Shown here: in pieces, positions 21,304-30,389 of the stretch
How the letters are laid out: each line of letters opens with the position of its first letter
Position numbering within the stretch: position 1 is the stretch's first letter
Assembly (NCBI RefSeq): GCF_001422375.1
Contig: NZ_LMMU01000007.1
Coordinates: 474,184 to 538,183 of the forward strand
Length of the DNA stretch: 64,000 bases
Source: Methylobacterium sp. Leaf99
Lineage (GTDB): Bacteria; Pseudomonadota; Alphaproteobacteria; Rhizobiales; Beijerinckiaceae
Direction of reading: 5' to 3'
Translations under genes and position numbers: made by a program
The notes under the pieces: model-generated
Seen by the model: the letters and a program-made list of their open reading frames with translations, nothing else
Told to the model about the DNA's origin: nothing
The model's database searches: none

Positions 21304-22059
21304 ATGATTCGTCCTCCGCTCCGCCTCCCGCGCCTCGCCGCTCGTGCGATCCTCGCGGCCCTCGGCCTGACCCTGGCGGCGGGCGGGGCCGCGGCCCAGA
21401 GCCTGTCCGTCGATCTCGGGGCCGGCGGCGTCACGGAGCGGGCGCTGCAGCTCGTCGCGCTCATCACGGTCCTGGCGCTGGCGCCCTCCGTCCTCGTGAT
21501 GGCGACCTCGTTCACCCGGATCGTGGTGGTGTTCTCGATCCTGCGCTCGGCCCTCGGCACCCAGAGCGCGCCGCCCAACGCCGTCGTCACGAGCCTCGCC
21601 CTGTTCCTCACGGCCTTCGTCATGGCCCCCGTCGGACGGGAGGCCTACCGCACCGGGATCGAGCCCCTCATCGCCGGCCAGATCACCCAGAGCGTCGCCT
21701 TCGAGCGCGCCTCGGCCCCGTTCAAGGCGTTCATGCTGAAGAACGTCCGCGAGAAAGATCTCAAGCTTTTCCTCGACATGGCCAAGGTGCCCACCCCCTC
21801 GGGGCCGGAAGCCATCGGCCTGGAGATCGTCACCCCGGCCTTCATGATCTCGGAGCTGCGCCGGGCCTTCGAGATCGGGTTCCTGCTGTTCATCCCCTTC
21901 CTGATCATCGACCTCGTGGTGGCCTCGATCCTCATGGCGGTGGGCATGATGATGGTGCCGCCCGCCACCGTGGCCCTGCCGTTCAAGCTGATCTTCTTCG
22001 TCCTCGTCGACGGCTGGACCCTGGTGGCCGGCTCCCTGGTGCAGAGCTACGGCACCTGA
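21304..22059 (+). CDS. fliP: Flagellar export protein FliP
   Basis: Core pore subunit of the export gate. The 251-residue product has a cleavable signal-like N-terminus (to about residue 32), then the FliP signatures ATSFTRIVVVFSILRSALGTQSAPPN and FLLFIPFLIIDLVVASILMAVGMMMVPP, with about four membrane segments. It follows fliO and ends 3 bp before the convergent TPR gene. Confidence 0.97.
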   Translation: MIRPPLRLPRLAARAILAALGLTLAAGGAAAQSLSVDLGAGGVTERALQLVALITVLALAPSVLVMATSFTRIVVVFSILRSALGTQSAPPNAVVTSLALFLTAFVMAPVGREAYRTGIEPLIAGQITQSVAFERASAPFKAFMLKNVREKDLKLFLDMAKVPTPSGPEAIGLEIVTPAFMISELRRAFEIGFLLFIPFLIIDLVVASILMAVGMMMVPPATVALPFKLIFFVLVDGWTLVAGSLVQSYGT

Positions 22060-22062
22060 GCC

Positions 22063-25000
22063 TCAGCCGGGCGGCGTCGCCGGGCCGCCCTCCGCGTCGG
22101 CCCGGGTCTCGCCGTCGCGCCCGGCCCGCTCGGGCACGGCGCTGTCGGGATAGCGCTTGCGGTACTCCGTGAGGAACGAGCGCAGGGTCTCGGCGCTGGT
22201 GGCCTTCTGGGCGATCTCGCGGAATCCCGTGGTGCGCACGGCGTTGGGCTGGGTCAGGAGCGCGAAGGTGCGGGCGTCGACGCCCTCGGCCATGGGATTC
22301 GCGAACTTCGCCCGAAGGCGTTCCAGGCTGAGGGTCTCTTTCGCCAGGCCATACGCGATGGCGGCGCGCAGGACGTCCGTGCGGGCGGTGTCGTCCAGGG
22401 GCACGCGCTGGCGCCAGGCATCGCCCACCAGGGTCTCGTGCGCCTCGCCGGCCTCGCGCCAGCGCCGCCCGGTCCACAGGATGTCGGCCCGCAGGCGCGC
22501 AGCGTCGGCGCCGGGCTCGCCGTCGATGGTCTCCAGGGCGAGGTCCGTCCGCGAGAGGTCGGAGAGGGCGCGGGCCCGCAGGAGCGCGCGGGCGCGGCGC
22601 AGGTCCTCGGGCAGTTCGGGCAGGTAGGTCGCGTCGAGGACCTGGAGCGCGGCGAGCGGCTTCTCGTCCATGAGCCGGATGGTGGCCAGACGCGCGGCCA
22701 CCTCGGCGCGGGCCGGCCCGGTCAGGCGGCGATCCACCTGATGCTGCAGGAGATCGCCGGCGGAATCGAGCAGGTCGATTTTCACGAGGCGGTCCGACAG
22801 GCGACGGACGATCTCGTCACCGCGTCGGTCGATGGGCGCGAAATCCTTGAAGTCGAAGTACAGCGCCAGGGCCTCGACACCGGACAGGTTCGCGCCGCGC
22901 TCGCCGAGGTAGAGCTCCTCGAACAGCGCCATGGCCGAATCGTGCAGGGCGCGGGCGATGGGCGACTGACCGCGCAGGACATCGGCCCGGCGCGCGGCGG
23001 TGAAGGCCTGGCGCCAGCGGCCGGCGTCCCTGTACAGGTTGGCGAGGGCCGCGATGGCCCGCGTCTCGATCTCGTCGCCGTGCCAGGTGAGCGCCAGGGC
23101 CTCGATGCGATCGATGGTCTCGGCGAGGGGCAGTTTTCCCGACGCATGGCCGAGGATCGCCGCCCGCAGGGCGGCATCGGCGGCTACGGGACCCCTGCCC
23201 GCCTCGGTGAGGCGCCGGTAGCTCTCCTGGGCGGCGACGGTCCGGCCCGTCACTTCATCGATGCGGGCGCGGAGCAGCAGGAGCCGGTCGCGCTCGGAGG
23301 CTTCGGGCGAGCGCGCACCCGCCAGGGTGAGGTGGCGGCTCGCCGAATCCCAGTCGCCGGCCTCGATGGCCGCCTCCGCCGCGGCGCTGCGCAGGAGGAC
23401 CTGGAGGTCGTCTGGGTAACGCTCGAGGATACCGGACGTCTCGCGGAACGCGGCGTCCGCCTTGCCCCACCGCCCGGCCAGGGTGTCGAGGTACCCTTGC
23501 CACAGGCGTACCTCGGGATCGGATTTGAGGCCGTCGCCGTCGAGGATGTGCCGCGCTTCGGCGGTGTGCCCCATTCGGGCGGCGGCGATGGCGACGAGGA
23601 GGGCCACGTCGCGCTGCGCGGCGAGGACGGGGTCCTCGGCCACGGCCACCTTGAGAACGCCGTAGGCCTCGACGGTCAGACCATTGGCGAGGAAGCCCTT
23701 GGCCAGGGTCAGGCGCAGGGGCCCGCGCGCGACGCTGGAGGCCTCCGTGACGGCTTCGAGCTGACGGCGCAGGAGATCACGCACGTCGCCGCGGCGGGAC
23801 GCTTCCCAGGGCGCGCGCTCGACGGCGAGGTCGCCGATGCCGGCAAGCGGCACGTCCACGGCGCGCGCGACGCCGGAGACCGCCATGCCGGCGTCGCGCC
23901 CGATGGCGACGCCGTCGATATCGGGCCGCACGAGCAGATCGTCGGCCCGTGCGAGGACGGCGACGCCCTGGCGGCTCGGCAGCAGTTCGAAATCGACGAA
24001 TGTCTGCCGTTTGGGAATGCCGGCGGGCTTCGGGCCGTATCCGGTGACGACGGCGATGCGCTCGCCGTCGAGGTCGAGCCATGTCGCCCCGCCGGGGTTC
24101 GGCAGTTTCACGCCGACGCCGAGACGGCCGTTCGCTCCGGTCGTCCGGGTCGCCGACAGGGGCTCGCTCGCGGAGAGATCGGTCCCGGCCACCAGTTCCC
24201 AGCCCGTGGGGGCGTCGGCGGGGCCGGACGGCACGAGGTCGAGGAGGCGCTCGCGCGGCACGGGGAGGCGTATCGTGACGAAGCCGCCCGTCCGATCGGG
24301 GGACCCCAAGGGCGAGAGGACGGGATCGCCCGCCGGGATCGTGACGGATTCGGACGTCTCGAACACCAGGGTGGCGATTCCGGCCCGCTCGAACAGGGCC
24401 GCGGCCGGCATCTTCGTGAAGGGAAACACCAATCCGGGTCCGGCCGGGCGGATCACCACGGGATGCGACGCCGATGCCGGCGGTTTGACCGCCGCCGGTG
24501 CGATGGGCTTCGCCTCGGACTGGCCGGTCCCGGCCTCGCCCGCCGTCTTCCTGGCACCGTCGGGCGCGTCCGGAGCGCGCGCTTCGACCGGTTTGGTCTC
24601 GCTCGCCCTCGGCACCACGTCGAGGGTGGCACCGTCCGCGTCTCGGGCGGACCTGATCTCGTAGCCCTCGGCCGGGGTCACCAGGAGGCGCGCGCCGGTC
24701 GCGTCCTCCTCGACGGACAGGGCCGCGATGGCGGGCTTGAGGCGCCCGCGCGTGGCGGTGTCGTCGATCCGCCAGGCCCCGGGCAGGTCGAGTCGCGTGG
24801 CCGCGCCGTCGCGCTCGAATCGTGCGGTCGCGGATTCGGGTAGGCGCAGGCTGAGGCGTGCGAGGTTGGGGCGCAGGGCGAGTTCGAGGGAGAGGCGCGC
24901 GGGCTCGGGCGGCTTCGGCCGGGCGGCCCTCAGGGCAGCCTCGGCGGCCTGGGTTCGGGCGAACAACTCGGCCACCACCTCCGGCGGCAGCGGCGGCGGC

Positions 25001-25410
25001 AGCCCGGACCAATCGAGGGGCAGCAGATCGATGAAGGTGGTCTCGCCCGCACTCTGCACGTTGATGCGATACGGACGCTGCAGGGCGAGGCGCAGGCCCG
25101 TGCCATCGGGGTCGCGTCGGACCACCGAGACGTAGTCGGGCATCTGCGCGGCGAGCCGCTCGGCGAAGGCCGTGCTGCGCTCGGAGAAGGCGATGACGAG
25201 GACCGCCCCCGAGATGCGTGCCTTCACGGTCACGGCCGTGTCGAAGGTCAGGGTGATGCGGCCGTAGCGCTCGGCCTGGACCCCGGCGGCGGCCGTCAGG
25301 CGGGCCGCGGTGGCGGGACCGCACAGGACGAGCCCGGCGAGGATCGACGCTGCGGCGAGGCCGGCCCAGGGCCGACGCCGTCGAGTCGCGATACCGGCAC
25401 CCAGACCCAT
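22063..25410 (-). CDS. Large exported TPR protein of the motility region
   Basis: A 1115-residue protein of unassigned role. A basic N-terminus and hydrophobic stretch (about residues 17-35) act as a signal peptide or anchor. Residues 40-150 form a beta-rich region resembling an AMIN-type domain (YGRITLTFDTAVTVKARISGAVLVIAF). A low-complexity linker and a second beta-rich region follow. From about residue 570 the sequence becomes helical with tetratricopeptide-like repeats (AEARHILDGDGLKSDPEVRLWQGYLDTLAGRWGKAD). ATG 25410 is chosen over an upstream TTG. A near-consensus CtrA box lies 92 bp upstream. Location suggests a motility role similar in position to rhizobial MotC; that is inference. 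Confidence 0.75.
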   Translation of the reverse strand: MGLGAGIATRRRRPWAGLAAASILAGLVLCGPATAARLTAAAGVQAERYGRITLTFDTAVTVKARISGAVLVIAFSERSTAFAERLAAQMPDYVSVVRRDPDGTGLRLALQRPYRINVQSAGETTFIDLLPLDWSGLPPPLPPEVVAELFARTQAAEAALRAARPKPPEPARLSLELALRPNLARLSLRLPESATARFERDGAATRLDLPGAWRIDDTATRGRLKPAIAALSVEEDATGARLLVTPAEGYEIRSARDADGATLDVVPRASETKPVEARAPDAPDGARKTAGEAGTGQSEAKPIAPAAVKPPASASHPVVIRPAGPGLVFPFTKMPAAALFERAGIATLVFETSESVTIPAGDPVLSPLGSPDRTGGFVTIRLPVPRERLLDLVPSGPADAPTGWELVAGTDLSASEPLSATRTTGANGRLGVGVKLPNPGGATWLDLDGERIAVVTGYGPKPAGIPKRQTFVDFELLPSRQGVAVLARADDLLVRPDIDGVAIGRDAGMAVSGVARAVDVPLAGIGDLAVERAPWEASRRGDVRDLLRRQLEAVTEASSVARGPLRLTLAKGFLANGLTVEAYGVLKVAVAEDPVLAAQRDVALLVAIAAARMGHTAEARHILDGDGLKSDPEVRLWQGYLDTLAGRWGKADAAFRETSGILERYPDDLQVLLRSAAAEAAIEAGDWDSASRHLTLAGARSPEASERDRLLLLRARIDEVTGRTVAAQESYRRLTEAGRGPVAADAALRAAILGHASGKLPLAETIDRIEALALTWHGDEIETRAIAALANLYRDAGRWRQAFTAARRADVLRGQSPIARALHDSAMALFEELYLGERGANLSGVEALALYFDFKDFAPIDRRGDEIVRRLSDRLVKIDLLDSAGDLLQHQVDRRLTGPARAEVAARLATIRLMDEKPLAALQVLDATYLPELPEDLRRARALLRARALSDLSRTDLALETIDGEPGADAARLRADILWTGRRWREAGEAHETLVGDAWRQRVPLDDTARTDVLRAAIAYGLAKETLSLERLRAKFANPMAEGVDARTFALLTQPNAVRTTGFREIAQKATSAETLRSFLTEYRKRYPDSAVPERAGRDGETRADAEGGPATPPG

Positions 25411-25501
25411 CGAAGGATACGCCAAACCCGAGGGGCGCCCCGCCCGTTCGGCGAGCGAGGCACCTTACGCCACACAGTCCGGACATTGTCTTCGGTCTGG
25501 G

Positions 25502-25516
25502 CTAACGGGCGCTTAA
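25502..25516. promoter_or_regulatory. CtrA-like box before the TPR gene
   Basis: CTAA-CGGGCGC-TTAA (minus strand TTAA-GCGCCCG-TTAG) has one mismatch to TTAA-N7-TTAA and is 92 bp upstream of the ATG at 25410. It is weaker than the boxes near flgB and fliL. Confidence 0.45.
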
Positions 25517-25653
25517 GAGCCTGAACCCCCATCCGCTCGCTCGCCGCGGATGGAGTCTCGGCAGGTCGGCGCCGCCCCGAAGGACGATCGATGGCCGCCA
25601 TCGCGACCCGATCGACGGGACGTCGTCCGCCTGCCGCTCTCGTCCGCGGGCCG

Positions 25654-26055
25654 CTAGGGTGCCGTGCGCTTGACGACGAGATTGGGAATCGTGGAGCCCG
25701 CGGCACCGAAATTGGTGTCGGCTCGGGCGCAGCTCCCGGGTGTATCCTTGGTGTAGACCTCCGTGTAGGCGCGCGAGCGCAGCAGCAGATCGCCCGCGGA
25801 CAGATCCTCCAGGGTCACGCCAAGGCCGGCAACGACGTCCTTGAAGCGTGCGTAGTCGGGCTTGAGGTCCGGGCAGGCATTCTGAACGAAGTAGAGCAGG
25901 CCGGCGAGCTTTGCCGCGCTGTTGCGTTGGCGCTCGGCCTTCGTTTCGGGGGGGCGGGGCTCGGGAGCGGCGGCGGCGTCGGGCGGCGCGGTCTGGGCCA
26001 GGGCGGGCGCGGTCAGTGCGGCCACCAGCAGGCCGGCTGTCAGAAGTCTTCTCAT
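25654..26055 (-). CDS. Small secreted protein of unknown function
   Basis: Not recognised. The 133-residue product has a signal peptide (MRRLLTAGLLVAALTAPALAQ). The mature part contains two cysteines (FVQNACPDLKPDYARF and PGSCARAD), possibly a disulfide, and a central helical segment. ATG 26055 begins the signal peptide. It lies 91 bp after ialB-like and 243 bp before the TPR gene, all in the motility region, so an accessory periplasmic role is possible but unproven. Confidence 0.75.
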   Translation of the reverse strand: MRRLLTAGLLVAALTAPALAQTAPPDAAAAPEPRPPETKAERQRNSAAKLAGLLYFVQNACPDLKPDYARFKDVVAGLGVTLEDLSAGDLLLRSRAYTEVYTKDTPGSCARADTNFGAAGSTIPNLVVKRTAP

Positions 26056-26146
26056 CGGCGTTTCCTCACGGTTGGTCGTCGGTGCGGCGTCTTCGTTGAT
26101 GGACGTTTCTTGGGACACGCCGCCGTTCGAGATCGGACTGCGGAAC

Positions 26147-26842
26147 TCAGCCGGTCAGGGCGGCCGCGCGGGCGAGCGCCGGCCCGAAGCCGCCGAGTGG
26201 CACGGTGATGACCAGGGGCTCCTTCGCATCGGGTCTGGTGGCCGTCACGGTCAGGGCCTTCGCCGCCTTCATGGTGTCGGTGGCGAGGGTGGGGAAGCTG
26301 ACGGGGACGATGCAGCCTTCCTGGCTGCAGCTCAGATAGGGCGCACCCTGCCCCAGGATCGCCTCGTCGAGCTTGAACTGGACGCCGCCCTCGATGTTGA
26401 CGCCGAGCGGCATCAGGATCAGCCCTGCCGCCCGGCCCTCGGCCGGGGCGCGCAATTCGATGGCGAAGGAGCGGCGTCCATCGGTCTTCGAGCCCTGCGC
26501 CTGCATCAGGGTACAGGTGACCGGCCCGGCTCCCTCTCGCGCGCAGACCACGGTCCAGTCGCCGTAGACTTCGCTCACCGAACTGGCACCGACGGGCCAG
26601 ACTGCCGCCGGGGCCGATGCCGGGGCCGGGGCCGCCGTCGTGGCGGCAGGCTTCGCCGCCGGCGCGGGCTTGGCGGCGGGAACGGGTTTCGGCCTGGGCT
26701 TCGGCTTCGGGGCCGCTTCTGCCGGCGCTTCCGGCTCAGCGGCGTCCTGGGCGAAGGTCGGCGCGATGGCGGCTGGCAGGAGGGTCAGGAGCAGGCCGAG
26801 CGCGGCGGCGGGGAGCGGTCGGAGCGGGCAGGGTAGCGGCAA
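26147..26842 (-). CDS. Invasion-associated locus B (IalB) family protein
   Basis: The 231-residue protein has a signal peptide (to about residue 32), a Pro/Ala/Lys-rich linker (about 35-85) and an IalB domain: SVSEVYGDWTVVCAREGAGPVTCTLMQAQ, then GVNIEGGVQFKLDE and a Cys pair LSCSQEGCIVPVSF. The family is periplasmic, widespread in alphaproteobacteria and of unclear function outside Bartonella. The start is TTG 26842, supported by GGAGG seven bases upstream. Confidence 0.85.
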   Translation of the reverse strand: MPLPCPLRPLPAAALGLLLTLLPAAIAPTFAQDAAEPEAPAEAAPKPKPRPKPVPAAKPAPAAKPAATTAAPAPASAPAAVWPVGASSVSEVYGDWTVVCAREGAGPVTCTLMQAQGSKTDGRRSFAIELRAPAEGRAAGLILMPLGVNIEGGVQFKLDEAILGQGAPYLSCSQEGCIVPVSFPTLATDTMKAAKALTVTATRPDAKEPLVITVPLGGFGPALARAAALTG

Positions 26843-26996
26843 GCGGGGCCTCCAGGGATATCTCGAGCATCGGAGACTCTCACGCGGCGCCCCACCCGCT
26901 GTCGATCGGGGGCGTCACACCTGATAACCTCTGAGCCTGCCGCCTAACCCCGACGCACCACGCGCGCAACCGTAAGGGTTTGCTGAGACTGGGTCG

Positions 26997-27842
26997 TCAG
27001 CGCTTCGGGTCGAGTCTGCCCGTGGATTCGATGGCCGGGAGCTCGTTGGGGCCGAGACCGGCGACCGACGGAGCCTGTGACGGCGGTTGGGTCCCGCGCG
27101 CGCGGTTCGCGAGGGCGATGGTGAGCTTCTCGGCGGGCTCCGACTGCATCAGCGCCAGGACCTCCGCCATCTTGCGCGGGTTCATGGCCAGGACGATGGG
27201 GACCAGCACCTCGAGGGTGAGGCGATCGAACACCCGTGCGGCGTCCTTGGGCTTCATCGTCTCGTACATGGTGACGATGTTCTTCAGGGCCGCCTTCTCG
27301 GCCTCGGCACGCTGATTGGCGCCCCCCTCGGCACTTCCCTCGCCCTGTTTGAGCGCATCGATGCCGGTCTCCAGCTTGCGCTCGGCGGTGCCGATGAGCT
27401 GCTCGCGCAGGTCGAGGGCGTCGCTGCGCTGCTTGAGGGTGTCGCGGCGGCCCGCCAAGCGCTCGAGGATCGCGCGCTCGGATGCGGGCATCGCCTCCGG
27501 CGGCGGAGGGGGGCGGAGTGCCGGCTTCTCGGGCTCGGGCGCCGGCTTCTCCGGCTCCTTCGCCGTGACCGAGCCGGTGGTGGCCGGATCGGACGGCTCG
27601 TAGCCCGTACGGGCCTTGGCCAGCACGCGGGCGAACTCCGGCAGGGGTGCGTCGGGCGCGGGTTTCGAATCCTCGATCGTGATCGCCGCGAGCTTCAGGA
27701 CGAGAAGGCCGACGGCCGCGAGGGTGACGGCATCGATCAGACGCAGCTTGAGCGGGCGCGGTTGTGGAAGTCGCGCGCGCAGACCCGGCTTCCCGGTCTT
27801 CTTGGCCGGTCCCGGAAGCCGTGGGGAGACCGGACCGGTCAT
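26997..27842 (-). CDS. motE: MotE-family motility chaperone
   Basis: A 281-residue protein with one membrane helix (about residues 35-55), a Pro-rich linker and a periplasmic coiled coil followed by an MgtE-N/FliG-like helical domain (NIVTMYETMKPKDAARVFDRLTLEVLVPIVLAMNPRKMAEVLALM). This arrangement matches MotE, which helps MotC stabilise motors in rhizobia. Its ATG overlaps the end of the DUF6468 gene by 4 bp. It belongs to the fliL-fliM-DUF6468-motE unit. Confidence 0.85.
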   Translation of the reverse strand: MTGPVSPRLPGPAKKTGKPGLRARLPQPRPLKLRLIDAVTLAAVGLLVLKLAAITIEDSKPAPDAPLPEFARVLAKARTGYEPSDPATTGSVTAKEPEKPAPEPEKPALRPPPPPEAMPASERAILERLAGRRDTLKQRSDALDLREQLIGTAERKLETGIDALKQGEGSAEGGANQRAEAEKAALKNIVTMYETMKPKDAARVFDRLTLEVLVPIVLAMNPRKMAEVLALMQSEPAEKLTIALANRARGTQPPSQAPSVAGLGPNELPAIESTGRLDPKR

Positions 27843-28369
27843 GCGGCCTTGCTCCGCAGGCGTTCGAGGGCCCGTTCGGACATGGCGAGCGCTGCAGCCG
27901 CGGCGGCTCCGAGGCGCTCGCCATTGGGGGTGCTCGGACCCTCCGGCGGGTTGCGGGCCTGGGGTTTTGCAGCCTGCGGGGCGCTATGGACGGGCCCGTC
28001 CGCGAGGCGCGGTGCCGGGCGGGCGACGCCGCCGTGAGCGCCGCCGGCCTGTGCGACGATGGCCGAAATCCGTCCGATCACGGCCTCGCCGGCCGTCACG
28101 TGGGCGGAGAGATCGGCGGCGTAACGCTCCGCGGTGGCGAGGCGGTCGGCGAGGGTCCGGTCGCATTCGTCGAGGGTGGCGCGCAGGCCTGCCACGGCGC
28201 GCTCCGCCGTGGCGCTGGCCACCACGAGGTCGCCGATGGTCTGGCGCATCCCCGCCTCGTCGGCCTTCATCCGGGAGATCCGCCGGCTCAGCCGCACGGA
28301 TGAGACGATCGTGGCGACGAGCAGGATGGCGACGAGGATATCGGCGCCGAGGGTGGCGAGGAGACTCAT
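27839..28369 (-). CDS. DUF6468 flagellar-region protein
   Basis: A 176-residue protein with an N-terminal membrane helix (about residues 5-25) and a long coiled coil (RRISRMKADEAGMRQTIGDLVVASATAERAVAGLRATL), the DUF6468 pattern common next to fliM in alphaproteobacteria. Function is unknown. ATG 28369 is chosen; a GTG at 28378 would overlap the fliM stop. The last 4 bp overlap motE, so the two are coupled. Confidence 0.8.
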   Translation of the reverse strand: MSLLATLGADILVAILLVATIVSSVRLSRRISRMKADEAGMRQTIGDLVVASATAERAVAGLRATLDECDRTLADRLATAERYAADLSAHVTAGEAVIGRISAIVAQAGGAHGGVARPAPRLADGPVHSAPQAAKPQARNPPEGPSTPNGERLGAAAAAALAMSERALERLRSKAA

Positions 28370-28374
28370 GCGGC

Positions 28375-29580
28375 TCACCCGTCGTTGCGGTTGTTCATGG
28401 AGGCCTCGAAAGCCTGGAACGTGGTGCGGGACCGGCGCAGCGGCCGCGTCAGCTGCACGGCGATACTGTCGTCCACCCGGCCGATCCGCCCTTGAGTCAG
28501 GGCCCAGTCCCCGCAGCGGACGGAGATGAGGTCGGAGGGCTTGGTGTCGAACATCAGGGTGTCGCCCACCTTCAGGGACAGCACCTTCTTCAAGGGCAGC
28601 ATCGTCTCGTGGAGTACGGCCTCCATGGTCGCGTCGGCCTGCCAGATCTCGGTGGCGAGGTGGCTCTCCCAGACGTGGTCGCGGCCGAGCTTCTCGCCCA
28701 TGAAGCTCTGCATGAGCAGTTCACGGATCGGCTCGATGGTGGCGTAGGGGAACAGGATCTGGAGCAGGCCGCCGCGCCCGTCCATGTCGAGCTTGAGGCT
28801 GATCAGGATGGCGGCATTGGCCGGACGCGTGATCGTGGCGAAGCGCGGGTTGGTCTCGATCCGGTCGATGGCGAAGCGCACCGGCGAGAGCGGCTGGAAC
28901 GACAGTTCGAGGTCGGAGAGGATGATCTCCACGAGGCGGCGGACGAGCTGCATCTCGATGGTGGTGAAGGGCCGCCCGTCGAGGCGCGTCGAGCTGCCGC
29001 CGCGCTTGCCGCCGAGCAGCAGGTCCATGGTCGAATAGGCGAGGTTCGATTCGACGGTGACGAGGCCTGAATTCTCCCAGGCATCGGCCCGGAACACGCC
29101 GAGCAGGGTCGGTAGGGGAATTGCGTTGAGGTAGTCGCCGAACCGCACCGACGTGATGTTGTCCAGCGTCACCTCGACGTTGTCCTGGAAGAAATTGCGC
29201 AGGCTTGTCGAGAGCAACCGGATCATCCGGTCGAAGACGATTTCCAGCATCGGCAGGCGTTCGTACTGGACGACGCCCGAATCGACGATGGCACGCACGC
29301 CGCCGGCCCCGGAGGCCGACAGCTCGCGTAAGGAGAAGCCGAGGACGCCGTCGATCTCGTCCTGGTTCAGGATGCGGTCGTTGCCGCTGAGCTCGGGAAG
29401 GTTGTCGGTCTCCCCGTCCTCGATCATCGTCGCCCATTCGGCGGCGACGTCGCTGGCGTGCGTGGTCGTACCCTGTTCGGCCAGGGCCGCGCCCCACTCG
29501 TCGGCGAGGGAGGAATCACCCCCGGCCTCGTTCTGCGCGATGAGGGCTGCGGCCCAGTCGTCCTCGTCGGCGTCGGCCAT
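28375..29580 (-). CDS. fliM: Flagellar motor switch protein FliM
   Basis: FliM forms the C-ring with FliG and FliN and binds phospho-CheY. The 401-residue protein has an unusually long acidic N-terminus with repeated units (DEWGAALAEQG, AAEWATMIEDG) before the conserved core LNQDEIDGVLGFS, then the central GGxG-type domain and a C-terminal FliN-like SpoA domain (LSLKVGDTLMFDTKPSDLISVRCGDWALTQGRIGRV). It lies 39 bp after fliL. The 60-residue extension before the CheY-binding motif is atypical. Confidence 0.95.
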   Translation of the reverse strand: MADADEDDWAAALIAQNEAGGDSSLADEWGAALAEQGTTTHASDVAAEWATMIEDGETDNLPELSGNDRILNQDEIDGVLGFSLRELSASGAGGVRAIVDSGVVQYERLPMLEIVFDRMIRLLSTSLRNFFQDNVEVTLDNITSVRFGDYLNAIPLPTLLGVFRADAWENSGLVTVESNLAYSTMDLLLGGKRGGSSTRLDGRPFTTIEMQLVRRLVEIILSDLELSFQPLSPVRFAIDRIETNPRFATITRPANAAILISLKLDMDGRGGLLQILFPYATIEPIRELLMQSFMGEKLGRDHVWESHLATEIWQADATMEAVLHETMLPLKKVLSLKVGDTLMFDTKPSDLISVRCGDWALTQGRIGRVDDSIAVQLTRPLRRSRTTFQAFEASMNNRNDG

Positions 29581-29619
29581 GGAAGTTCCGAATGCGGGTG
29601 TGAAAGGGGTCGGCGAGGG

Positions 29620-30117
29620 CTACTGGACGATGACGTCCTTGAAGAGCACCGCCTCGGCCCGGGCCGGGTGGATCGCGACGTTGACCCGCCGCAGGAGTTC
29701 CTCGCGCAGGCGGTAGAGGCCGGCGGAACCCGCCAGATCGCTGGCGCGCAATTCACGCATGTAGACCTGGAAGGCGTCCTCGATACGCGGCATCAGGGGC
29801 TTCACCTCCTGCTCCACCTTCGCGTCCTTGAGTTCGATGGAGATCTTGATCTTGGCGACGCGGGCCTTCTCCTGACCGGCTTCGCTCGACAGGTTGACCA
29901 TCATTTCCCGCACGTCGAGGAACACGATGGGCGCCTTGACCTCGGCGACGGCCGGCGCGTGACCCTCACCGCCGGCTTTCTTCTTCATCAGGAAGACCCC
30001 GCCGCCGCCGAGCGCCAGGACGGCCACCGCCGCGATGATGATGAGCTTCTTCTTCGAGCCGGCCGGGGCCTCACCCTCTTCGCCCTCTACGGCAACCTTC
30101 TTGGGCTTCTTCGCCAT
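29620..30117 (-). CDS. fliL: Flagellar basal body protein FliL
   Basis: A 165-residue single-pass membrane protein: a Lys-rich cytosolic start (AKKPKKVAVEGEEG), a helix near residues 25-43 and a periplasmic FliL domain (VFLDVREMMVNLSSEAGQEKARVAKIKISIELKD). FliL rings surround stators in other bacteria. It is first gene of the minus-strand unit fliL-fliM-DUF6468-motE. A perfect CtrA box lies 85-99 bp upstream. Confidence 0.95.
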   Translation of the reverse strand: MAKKPKKVAVEGEEGEAPAGSKKKLIIIAAVAVLALGGGGVFLMKKKAGGEGHAPAVAEVKAPIVFLDVREMMVNLSSEAGQEKARVAKIKISIELKDAKVEQEVKPLMPRIEDAFQVYMRELRASDLAGSAGLYRLREELLRRVNVAIHPARAEAVLFKDVIVQ

Positions 30118-30201
30118 CGATTCTGCCCTGACTGCGACGCCGTCGTCGGGTGCGATCGCCTCACCGCGATGCCCGTGCGATCGAGATATCGGCCGCGAGG
30201 G

Positions 30202-30216
30202 TTAACGCGCCGTTAA
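30202..30216. promoter_or_regulatory. CtrA box between fliL and flgF
   Basis: TTAA-CGCGCCG-TTAA is a perfect CtrA pair in the divergent region of fliL (minus) and flgF (plus). It is 85 bp from the fliL start and 174 bp from flgF, so fliL is the likelier target; flgF has its own sigma-54 element. Confidence 0.75.
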
Positions 30217-30331
30217 GGCGGCAAGAACTGCCGGGTCGGACTTGCCGCGCGGACCGGGCGTCGGCCGATGGTGCCGGTCGGATGTATCTTTAACCTACGG
30301 AAAAGACAAACGAAATTCCGGTTGCTCGGGG

Positions 30332-30346
30332 TGGCACGGCCTATGC
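30332..30346 (+). promoter_or_regulatory. Sigma-54 promoter of flgF operon
   Basis: TGGCACG-GCCT-ATGC gives the invariant GG-N10-GC spacing and differs from TGGCACG-N4-TTGC at one base. It ends 44 bp before the flgF ATG. In Caulobacter, rod and hook-stage flagellar operons use sigma-54 with FlbD; this fits the same class. Confidence 0.75.
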
Positions 30347-30389
30347 GGATCTGTTCCCCAGTTACCGCTCGTCGCAGTTGGGTCGTGTC

